Origin: Macrosoma leucophasiata
Lineage: Eukaryota > Arthropoda > Insecta > Lepidoptera > Hedylidae
Length of the DNA stretch: 64,000 nt
Reading direction: 5' to 3'
NCBI GenBank assembly: GCA_036365455.1
Contig: JAWQUS010000007.1
Coordinates: forward strand, 24,072,001-24,136,000
Shown piece after piece: positions 43,101 through 55,100 of the stretch. Each line of letters opens with the position of its first letter. Positions within the stretch are counted from its first letter, which is position 1. The notes under the pieces are model-generated. The model was not told the DNA's origin. It saw only the letters and a program-made list of their open reading frames with translations, and did not search any database. A program made the translations under genes and the position numbers.

Positions 43101-46100
43101 ACCCTCTACTGCCTCATGCGCCACCACTACATGCTCGGCAACGTGAGTACCGCACACCGCACACCGCACACTGCACACTGCACACTGCGCCGCACCCGCC
43201 GCACCCACCCGCGCGCACGCCTCCGCCACCCTCTACTGCCTCATGCGCCACCACTACATGCTCGGCAACGTGAGTACCGCACACCGCACACTGCACACTG
43301 CGCCGCACCCGCCGCACCCACCCGCGCGCACGCCTCCGCCACCCTCTACTGCCTCATGCGCCACCACTACATGCTCGGCAACGTGAGTACCGCACACCGC
43401 ACACTGCACACTGCACACTGCGCCGCACCCGCCGCACCCACCCGCGCGCACGCCTCCGCCACCCTCTACTGCCTCATGCGCCACCACTACATGCTCGGCA
43501 ACGTGAGTACCGCACACCACACACTGCACACTGCGCCGCACCCGCCGCACCCACCCGCGCGCACGGCTCCGCCACCCTCTACTGCCTCATGCGCCACCAC
43601 TACATGCTCGGCAACGTGAGTACCGCACACCGCACACTGCACACTGCGCCGCACCCGCCGCACCCACCCGCGCGCACGCCTCCGCCACCCTCTACTGCCT
43701 CATGCGCCACCACTACATGCTCGGCAACGTGAGTACCGCACACCGCACACTACACACTGCGCCGCACCCGCCGCACCCACCCGCGCGCACGCCTCCGCCA
43801 CCCTCTACTGCCTCATGCGCCACCACTACATGCTCGGCAACGTGAGTACCGCACACCGCACACTGCACACTGCGCCGCACCCGCCGCACCCACCCGCGCG
43901 CACGCCTCCGCCACCCTCTACTGCCTCATGCGCCACCACTACATGCTCGGCAACGTGAGTACCGCACACCGCACACCGCACACTGCACACTGCACACTGC
44001 GCCGCACCCGCCGCACCCACCCGCGCGCACGCCTCCGCCACCCTCTACTGCCTCATGCGCCACCACTACATGCTCGGCAACGTGAGTACCGCACACCGCA
44101 CACTGCACACTGCGCCGCACCCGCCGCACCCACCCGCGCGCACGCCTCCGCCACCCTCTACTGCCTCATGCGCCACCACTACATGCTCGGCAACGTGAGT
44201 ACCGCACACCGCACACTGCACACTGCACACTGCGCCGCACCCGCCGCACCCACCCGCGCGCACGCCTCCGCCACCCTCTACTGCCTCATGCGCCACCACT
44301 ACATGCTCGGCAACGTGAGTACCGCACACCACACACTGCACACTGCGCCGCACCCGCCGCACCCACCCGCGCGCACGCCTCCGCCACCCTCTTGCCTCAT
44401 GCGCCACCACTACATGCTCGGCAACGTGAGTACCGCACACCGCACACCGCACACTGCACACTGCACACTGCGCCGCACCCGCCGCACCCACCCGCGCGCA
44501 CCCCTCCGCCACCCTCTACTGCCTCATGCGCCACCACTACATGCTCGGCAACGTGAGTACCGCACACCGCACACTGCACACTGCGCCTTTCAATTCCTAA
44601 GACTTGATCCCACCCACAGACAAAAAATAATTTCCTTGTTAACGATTGGCAGAACTTCAGCCGCGTGAAGATGCAGGTGACGATGTCCCTGTCGTCGCTG
44701 GTGGGCACGTCGACGACGTTCAGCGAGGAGTCTCTGCGGCGCGCGCTCAAGACCGTGCTGCTGTACGCCGAGCACGACCACGACCTGCAGGACACCAGCT
44801 TCCCGGAACAGGTCAGATTTCATGTGAAACAGCTATTGGCGTGGGTACAAACCGGATCGGTGGCCTGGCGACGCTTGCCGTGGCGACGGGTTGCCGCGCT
44901 ATACTAAGGGCCCTAACTCACTGGGATTCCATGACCGCGTTGCCGGCTACGTATCCATGCAGTTAGTATGGTGTGAAGACGTCGCCCCACGCCACACGGT
45001 GGTCACCTGGTCACTCACCTGAGTTAGATATCATGTATTTCAATACTGATGCTTGGATACGTAATTATGGGGTCGTCACGTCCCGACGCCAGAAGATTGT
45101 AAATGCATCTGAAAAAAATACAGTGTACACTCACACATAGACTATAATATACCTTAGGGCCCTAACTCACTAGGACGCCATGGCGCCGACCGCACCGCTA
45201 GCGTGAGATTTTTTATTTTTCTTCCATTTTAAGAAAATTCTTCCACTGGTGCAGTCCATAGAGCAACATCGGAGGGGAGTAGCCATATGCAGGCTTTCCC
45301 CTCTGTCAAAGTACAAGCCCAAATGGGCCTATACCTGTCGCCTAGATGTTTAAATGTGTGCGTGAAATTGTTTCTGTATTTTGTTAAAGTCAAGGTGTGA
45401 GTTTCGTAGTAATAGACGATTTTTGTTGTGTGCGTCACACGACAGACTGTCTTGCATCGGTAATAAACGCTATGGCTACTCCCCTCCAGTCCGCCGCGGC
45501 CGGTGGCCCGTGTTGCTCTATGGGTGCAGACAGTCAACCGAATCTTGTACGACCATGATCTGCCAGGCGTCCCGTGACGGCTCATTTTTTTATGTAATGA
45601 AGATGGCAAATAAACATGCAGTTCACATTGATGTTATGTGATGCCTGTAGCCTATAAAAACCCCCACAAAGACCAGAGGTCAGAATGTAGATGCGTTGCC
45701 ACCCCAGAGACTTACCCCCTTATTCATAAACGTATTTTAGCTAATCTCTCTTTTGTCTTCTATCCTGCACATTTGACAATGCAACTGTCAAAGACAAAGC
45801 ATTCTATTAGCTAAAACGTATCTAATGTACGTTTATGAATAAGGGGGTAAGTTGTTTTGTCTCTGAGTTATTACGGGGTTATAGTATTTTTGAAGTGATA
45901 ACCTATTTAGCATACGTGGAAGAAAAGAATACATATATATACAGTTTTTGTGTGCCCATATTTAGTACAAAGCTTGAGTTTTTTTTTTCAGAGAGCTTCA
46001 CTTCTACCTCGTAAATTGCACACATAATTTAGAAGTTAATTTCAAGTTAGTTTCACTGGTTATAGAGCTCCAGTGTTGGAGCTCGCGAGCGTAGGCACCG

Positions 46101-49100
46101 CCGTATTACCTAATATACTTGCCGCTAAATGGTAGTGTTCAGCACTATCGTGTTCCGGTCAGGTGGTATTGTACGGCCCTGTAATTCCCGGCACAGAGGC
46201 ATAACACCTTAGACCTCAGGTGTGGTAAGGCATCTGCATTTTGACCTTGGTCTTTGTGTGGGTGTCATGCAATCATCACTTAACATCAATGTGAACTGCA
46301 TGCTTATTGCCACTTTCATTACATTAATAAAAAACGCTGTCTGAACAATCCAGTAATTTAATTCAACATCGCCAGGTGAAGGACCTGGTATTCAACCTGC
46401 ACATGATCCTGAGCGACACGGTGAAGATGAAGGAGTTCGGCGAGGACCCCGAGATGCTGCTGGAGCTGATGCACCGCCTGGCGCGCGGCTACCAGCACTC
46501 GCCCGACCTGCGCCTCACCTGGCTCAACAACATGGCCCAGAAACACATGGAGGTAATTGTTTTATATTATTTCGCATTAACACATGCTTGTGAAATATAT
46601 TTTATTTAAAGAAAAGTTTGACTTCAGGCGAGACTCGAACTCGCGGCCTACTGGGAATCTAGTCCAGCCGCTCTTCCAATTGAGCTACTGAAATTCTGCC
46701 CGATTTGTCAAATCTTTCCTTCACATTACATGGAGTAACAAGTATACATGGAGGTAACCGCACTATTTACCCCGTATACGTTCATAAAACGTGAGAGAAT
46801 AATTAATTTTAACTTTGCAAACTTTCATACAATTGTTGTGTTAAATCATTAATCACATCGTCAAAGACATAAGTGTTAACTGTTATGCAACTTTTACATG
46901 GTTTATTATTGACTGGAGGTAAACAAGCGAACCTAATAATAACATTTTATTATTATAATAAACTCCCTTCGAAAAAAATGTTTAGATCCAATCGGAATAA
47001 TGAATGTGCTTTTGACAAATATCTTGCCGTCTGTAAAAGAGAGTATGGAACATTCTATTGATATCTATTTTTATTATAAAGTATTTTTGGACTATTTTAT
47101 TTTTGTTTACTTTGACATATTAATTAACGTATCAGTTGTTATTCGCTTTAATTTTATATTTGTAACATAATTTGACCTATCACAAGCAAATAGTATTATT
47201 GGTTTATTCCCGCTGTCCCCGAGCCCCGTGTGCGACGGGCAAACTTAATTAATTATTTAAAATTACTTCCCGTTGTCCCCGTACTTTGTCCCCATGATAA
47301 AATATTTCCGAGTAATTATTTAAATTTTTGAGTTTGATTCAGTCAGAGTTTGTATGCAAATTTTCACTGTATGCGACATTTTGATGTATATAAATTATGT
47401 CCCAGAATTAAGGACCTTATCAAACTTGTAATTTCGCTGCGTACTCGCGACGAATACGATGCGCTTGCCTCGCTTTCAATTTGCTAACGACAGCTAATAG
47501 TGTGATATGGTCCTTAGCTTTTACAAATTGCAATTGTTTTGCCGCGAATATTGTTCTAGTAGGTACATTTACGGGGTGTTCTGCGTGAGCGACGAATACG
47601 ACGCGACGCCATCTCGCAAACGCAATAAACGCGTATAACTCAACGGTATACCCTGTTTGCGGTCTATTGCCAGTCTGCGGCGGGACGCGACCAGAGAATA
47701 TGTAATAATACTACGTATAGAATGGACACTTCGACGTCCCGCCCGATTCCCCGCCTCAACCAACCTCCTCCCCTATTATGGGCGACGTTTGGTATTCTCT
47801 ACGTGCTACGTGGAAATACACGTCACTGATTGATGTCCTTGTAATAGAGAAATTAAGCGTTTGTATGGAATTTTGGCGGAGTGTCCGCGGTGTGACGCGA
47901 CGTAACACATTCTTGTTTTGAGGGCGACCAGACGCGACATTCAAGAAGTGCTCGTAATGACCATAATCATTTGTCGCGCGTAGCATCGCGTCGCTTGGCG
48001 TATCGCATTCGTCGCTCGAGCGAGACACCGCTCACGATATTGAATTGAACGCGTATTGTCGCAAATTTAATGAAAGAGGTTATATCGGTTGATATAAAAA
48101 TAAATCGTTGGGAAGGACGAGGCGGGCAACAACAGCGACAAATCGAGTAGTAATACAACCGGCATTACTCATAATATCGCTGCCGTCTATTACTTGTCTA
48201 GGTACATCCTCGCTGTGCTCTCCGCCACAGGAGTGTCCAGTGTGTGTGTAGCAACTGATGTGTTGTCCGCAGCGTTCGAACCACCTGGAGGCGGGCATGT
48301 GCCTGGTGCACGGCGCGGCGCTGGCGGCCGAGCAGCTGCGGGCGGGCGGGCGCGGCGCCGCCCTGCTGCAGCGCGTCACCCACAACGCGCTCGACGAGAG
48401 CTGCGCCGACCCCCTGCCGCACCACCTCACGCCGCTCGAGCTGCAGGTGTGTGTGTGTCCAGCTGCTGCAGCGCGTCACCCACAACGCGCTCGACGAGAG
48501 CTGCGCCGACCCCCTGCCGCACCACCTCACGCCGCTCGAGCTGCAGGTGTGTGTGTGTCCAGCTGCTGCAGCGCGTCACCCACAACGCGCTCGACGAGAG
48601 CTGCGCCGACCCCCTGCCGCACCACCTCACGCCGCTCGAGCTGCAGGTGTGTGTGTGTCCAGCTGCTGCAGCGCGTCACCCGTCACATTCGTATTGTATA
48701 TCTGTTTAGTCATTCGCTCATTCGACATTCTTTCTATATGCCCGAACCATCGGAGCATGCCTTTTTTCATTTTTACACCGATACTATCATTCACACAAAG
48801 TCTCTTTCTTACATCTTCATTACGAACGCGATCGGTGAGTGATACACCGCAGATCTTGCGCAAAGATCTCATCTCGACCGCGTTCAACTTACTTTCATGC
48901 TCTTTCCTGCATACCCAGCTCTCGCTTCCATATAAAAGCGTTGGAGTAAGTACAGCATTATGTACGGCTAGTCGAGCCCGCTGGCTGAGATGTTTAGATT
49001 CTAGCAGCTTACCCAACGCTCCATTCACGCAATTCCCAGCAAGCACTCTTCTTTCTATGTCAGTGGTGTACCTACCATCCTTGCTAAAAGCACATCCAAG

Positions 49101-52100
49101 ATATACAATTTCATCAACCTGTTCTAACACTGCATCATCTACTACTACCCTTGCATTTGTTCTCTGTTCATCTCTTTCAAATACTAATACTTTAGTTTTA
49201 TCCACATTCAATTGTAAGCCTTTCTCCATACAATCCTCTTTCATGACTGTGACTAGTGCTTGTAGCCCAGATGGTGTAGAGCTAACAATTACCGCATCAT
49301 CTGCGTAAAGCAGACAGTTCACCACTAAGTCACCCATACGCACTCCCACATCCATCAACTTCACCCTCTGGAGGCATTTGTCCAGATATATAATAAACAG
49401 CCTAGACGAAAGCACGCAACCCTGTTTGACACCAATGTTAACATCAAACCAGGGTGACATGTTACCATCTACCCGCACACATGCTTGACAGCCCACATAC
49501 GTGGACTGTATTGCACGGAGCAGACTGCCATCAATAACATACTCTGGCAAAATGTCCCACAGCTCCTTTCGTAATACCCTATCAAACGCCTTCTCCAAAT
49601 CCACAAAACCGCAGAAAACCTTCTGGCTCACAGCAAGATGCTTCTCTACGATGTTGCGGAGGGAGAAAACTTGATCCATACATCCTCTTCCAGTTCTGAA
49701 ACCACCTTGTGCATCCCACAACAACCCGTCGGACTTCTCTTTCATTCTTCTTTCTAAGACTTTCCCATACACTTTAGCTGCCAAACTGATCAAACTGATC
49801 GCTCGATAGCTGGTGCAGTCCATACGTGAACCCTTGCCTTTATACAAAGGCACGATGACCGCACACCGCCAATCCTTTGGGATTCTTCCGGACCTCCAGC
49901 AATGGGGGGTCATGCCAGAAGCGTGCACGTCGCGACCCCTGCCAGTCCTTTGGGGCTGCAATTCTGGCACGAAGGCGTACCGCAGTGCGGGTTAGGGCGT
50001 CCCCCCGAGGCGACGCGTACCGACCCGTCCCCGTCGGTACGAAAAGCGGCCAAAGCGGCGATGGGGACCGCCACCTGTCACGCCGGGCCCGATACGGCGG
50101 ATCGAGGAGTGGGGAGTGCCAGATAGGCACGTGGAATGTGAGAGGTGGAATTTGTGAGAAGATGAATGAGTTGACGAACGTAATGAGTGTGAGACGCCTG
50201 GATGTTTTGTGTGTAACAGAGACTAAACGAAAGGGCTGCGAGGTCGAAGATCTCCCGGGTGGCGCGATGGCTCTGTGGGCAGGTGTGCAACAGAGCGATC
50301 ATGCCAGCGCGGGGGTGGGCGTCCTTCTGTCCTCTCGTTTAGTCACTGGAGTGAAAGATTATGGTTTGGTGAACCCGAGACTAATCTGGGTCCGAATTAA
50401 ATTGGGCGTCACTAGGGTGTTTTTGGTAGCAGCGACAAAGACTCAGCGACGACCCAAGACCTGGAGAAGTTTTGGGAATCTACAAGGGAAGTTCTCGATA
50501 TGGTTGAAGCTAATGAAAGGGTAATTTTGTGTGGTGATTTGAATGGATGGGTCGGGACCAGGCGGCCAGGATACGAGGCCGTTCTAGGTCCATATGGTGA
50601 TAGAAGAGTAAATGATGCTGGTAAGCTGATACTTGACTTATGCTTGGAACGAAGTCTCCTTGTGTCTAACACAGAATTCCGTCATAAGGACATTCACACG
50701 TATACATGGAGGAGGAATGAACAAAAAAGTATGATTGATTTGATCATGGTTGATAGTCGTCTTCGGAAGAGCCTGATGGACACTAGAGCCTACAGAGGTC
50801 CCACTCTTGATACAGATCACTACTTGGTAATAAGCCGGTTTAGGGGTCTGTTCAAGAAATGGCGACATTGGCGTGTCCGTGTGCCTTTCGGAGGACTTGA
50901 AAGAATAAAGAGTGAAAAGTTACAAGACATTAGTGCAAGGAGAGTGTATGAACGTCATGTCCGTGAAAAGTTAGACAAGGTTTGTCTTACGGACTTGGAC
51001 GTGGATGAATGTTGGCAAGTTATGAAAGATAGTATGGTGGAAGTTGCGAAAGAAGTATGTGGTTATGCAAAGATACGCAAATCCTTGAAAGGGGATGCGT
51101 GGTGGGACAAGGAGGTGCAAGACTCCGTTGAAAGAAAGAAGAAAGCATGGCTGGATTATGTAGCATCTTTGCAAATGAATAATGGTATGAGAGATGAGAA
51201 GAGAGAAATTTACCGTCGGCTCAAGAATGACACCAAGATTTTAGTGAATGAAAAGCGTGAGAGAGATAAAGTGGAAGCTGATGAAAGACTGGCGAAGAGC
51301 TTTGAGACTAACATCAAACTCTATTGGAGGGAGGTGAAAAAGTCTAGAAGCTCTTCTCCAGTTTCTGGAATGAATAGAATAAAATCTAAGTTGGGTGACA
51401 TTCTTGAGAACACGCAAGATGTGTTAAAATGATGGAGCGAGTATTATGGGGAAATGTATGATTATGCTCACAACCCTGACGCCGGAGTTGCTGACTTGAC
51501 GGTGCCGGCTTGTGAGGATATAACAATAGATGAGATTGTAAGGGCGATACGAAGTTTGAAATGTGGTAAGGCTGCGGGTATTGATCAGGTTTCTGCCGAA
51601 ATGATCAAATATGGTGGTGCTGCCCTTTGGGATTCTTTCTGGGTGTTGTGCAACCTTTGCTGGAGGTCCGGAAGAATCCCAAAAGATTGGCGGTGTGCGG
51701 TCATCGTGCCTTTGTATAAAGGCAAGGGTTCACGTATGGACTGCACCAGCTATCGAGAATTAATTCGTCTTACAGTAATAAATATTAAAACATTTGCAAA
51801 TGCACCTTATTATGTACTACATAACTTTATATGTGAATTAGGGTCCCGAGCATGAATGTATCTAACTCAAGATATTTTATTATATTATTAAAAAACAGAT
51901 GTCAAGCTTAATTTATTGTTAAAAATCTGGAATGGGCACGGCCCTTTGGGCTGCCGCCCGTTCCTACGCCCATGTGTCCCTGGTATGTCAGTTCTGCTCC
52001 AAGTAATTTCTCGTCTATTCTTTTAACATTTAGGCTCTACTGGAGCACGCCGCCAGCGAGCTGATGACGGCGGGCATGTACGAGACCGTGAACGAGGTGT

Positions 52101-55100
52101 ACAAGGTGCTCATACCCATCGCCGAGGAGCAGCGTGACTACAAGAAGCTCGCCAACATACACGGGTAACGATTTACACGGTTGGCTTTGCTACAGAATCT
52201 ACAGACACGGATATTATAAGGGATGAAATTTAAATGGTGAAAATTCGGGCGATTTGCCTTCAGTAGTATTATCGAAACAGTATAAAAGTAAAACTAAAAA
52301 GAATCGGTTGTTTCCATTTAATTTATAAAGTATTCATAAACCCGAAAAAAGTTTTTTTGTTTGTTAGTACTACACTGTTACTTAGTACTACACCAATATG
52401 ACTTTTTTTATGTAATGGAAGTTGTAAACAAGCATGCAGTTCACATTGATGTTAAGTGATGACTGCAGCCTGTAGACACCCACACAAAGACCAAAGGTCA
52501 ATATGCAGATGCGTTACCACGTTTGAGGTCTAAGGTTTTATGCCTCTGTGTCGGAAATTACAGGGCCATACATTACCACCTGACCGAAACACGATAGTGC
52601 TGAATTATACCATTAAGAGGCAAGTATATTAGGTAATGCAGTGGTGCCTACGCCCGCGAGCTCCGTCACTGGAGCTCTACCACCAGTAAAAATGATTAAT
52701 ACAACGGTACAGGAAACTGAACGAGGCGTTCAGCCGCATCGAGCAGCTGCACGGCAAGCGCGTGTTCGGAACCTACTTCCGCGTGTCCTTCTACGGCGCG
52801 CGCTTCGGGGACCTCGCCGGGGACGAGTTCGTCTACAAGGAGCACGCGCTCACCAAGCTGCCCGAGATCTTCGGCCGCCTCGAGGTAGGCCCCGCACCCC
52901 GCACCCCGCACCCGGCACCCCGCACCCCGCACCCGGCACCCCGCACCCCGCACCCGGCACCCCATTCATCACCAGAGCACGAGAGTCTGCCCCCATAGTT
53001 CACACACTTTGAGGTTTCAATATAATTGGTTGTAAAAATATCTACAACTTTTGTATTTGAACTTTATTCACATAACCTCAAAAAGTATGCCAGAAATAAA
53101 AAACTTACTTTGGTTTTCTATTTTTATAAAAAATAAAACGTAACTTCACGCCTGTAATCCCCGAAGGGGTAGGCAGAGGTAAATGCATGCATTCTAGCAT
53201 ACATGCAAACACCCACGATTCGCCGGTTACGTTTAGGCCCATGTAACAGGTGGCGAGTCTATTGACATCTCCGGGCACATTACCAAACTCCGAGGTACTG
53301 GGAACTTGAACCAGAACCAGAAAATGGAAAAATCCCAATAAACTAGAGATATGAGACACCATTATCTCTGATAACCCCCTACCCGGGAATCGAACCCAGG
53401 ACCTCAGCTTAGTAGTAGTGGCCTACCGAAACAGTTTACTAAAAAAGTTAAATTAATCTTACTAGTACACTGTAATTTCGAGGTTTTCAACATTTAACTA
53501 TCATCACGATGCAGCAAGTTAAACATTTTTCGGCAAGTCGGTTATGTTAAGAATTGTATGCAAAATGAAAATCTAATAAATTTTTGAATCAAAATCAGAA
53601 ATTATCATTTTCATTTAGGGTGACAAGCGCCACTTATGATTAGTCAAAAACAAACAAACCAAACAAATTAAAGCGAACAACAATCGATATACATGTCAAT
53701 ATACAAATTAGCTTAATTATAACTGAGAGTATCACTAAGATACTCGTAAAGTATATAATATACTAAGTATATCAGTAGAATGTCTCATTTCCTCTTTTAC
53801 AATCCAAAAACAAAGAGTATAGAGAAAAGAAAAGAACAATTCCGATTCTGATGAATTAGTTTTCAACCGTATCGCAGAACTTCTACGGGTCGCGGTTCGG
53901 GCCGGAGAACGTGGTGATCATCAAGGACTCCAACGTGGTGGAGCCCGCGGCGCTGGAGGCGGACAAGGCCTACATCCAGATCACGTACGTGGAGCCCTAC
54001 TTCGAGCCCCACGAGCTGCGCACGCGCCTCACGCACTACGAGCGCAACTTCAATATCAGTACGTCGTGCTGCCTGTTCCTCACAACTACGGCTTTAAACA
54101 ACATTTCACTTTTATATATAAGTATTGTATCGTATAACTTGATATTATTATTAGTACTGTTTCGCCGCGAATGTGCGTTTTTACCTTTCTAATTTCGCCA
54201 TATCCGTTCGTCCGTCTATGGATTAACTCAGATACTTAGTAAGCTTAACCCTTTTCAAATAATTAAAAATGTGAAGTTTTTACGTTTGTTTGTTGCTATA
54301 ATTTTATATATGTATCTTCACGCCAGGTCCCTAACGGGGTAGGCAGAGAGTGTAGAGCGCCAGATATCCCGGTCCTGACATATCTCTCGTGCCCCATCTT
54401 CCTTCATCATTCTCTTTATACATGCACGCTGATTCCTAAGACTTTTGAACCTACCTTCAGACAGAACTCGACCTATTTGTTCATGGTAGGTCTTGGTCTT
54501 CCTGGGCCTCTGCAACCATCCACATTCGCATTGTATATCTGTTTAGTCATTCGCTCATTCGACAAATATAATATTATACGGAGCGGAATTGGAAGAAATT
54601 GGCATTCATATAATTTAGAATACTTTTTAATCCTAAAAATGGCGTTGTCAATGAATATTGGCCTTTTGCAGAGCGGTTCATGTACGCGACACCGTTCACT
54701 GTGGGCGGGCGGGCGCACGGCTCCCTGGCCGAGCAGTGCAAGCGCAAAACCATCCTCACCACCGCCCACCACTTCCCCTACGTCAAGACGCGCATACAGG
54801 TGCCCCACACACTACACATGCATACATCCACTTTACATACACTACTGAATATTCGTCACCGCACCACAGTTTTACAATACATACAGTTGGCCAACGAAAA
54901 TCTATACAAATAAATAAAATTGGAGTGTCTGTTTGTAATATAAAAATAACCGCTTTTTACTTAATGCATATGTATACACGGTACATATACCAAAACAACA
55001 TTTTTTACAATTTTTGTCTGTCTGTTTGACGGGGCTAATCTTGGGGACAGCTGAACCGATTTTGACGGGACTTTCACTGGCAGATAGCTGATGTAATAAG

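Larger units (their letters stand above)
48683..51756. mobile_element. RTE-like LINE with a head-to-head (5'-inverted) structure
   Basis: The minus part 49904-48683 holds the RT and C-terminus. The plus part 49905-51756 holds the 5' UTR, endonuclease and the start of RT. They meet at TTGCTGGAGGTCC/GGGGGGTCATGCC near 49905 and share about 100 bp ([20 protein letters not shown] in both). This is the arrangement expected from twin priming during LINE insertion. The 3' tail is missing at the left and no target duplication is visible. Confidence 0.85.

Noticed and set aside
40096..44512. Many His/Pro/Arg-rich and Cys/Gly-rich frames across 40-44.5 kb
   Set aside because: Shadows of the 113-bp unit; the true coding part is exon 24.
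40180..44588. CRISPR-like array
   Set aside because: The units are contiguous with no unique spacers, in a eukaryotic gene; this is a minisatellite.
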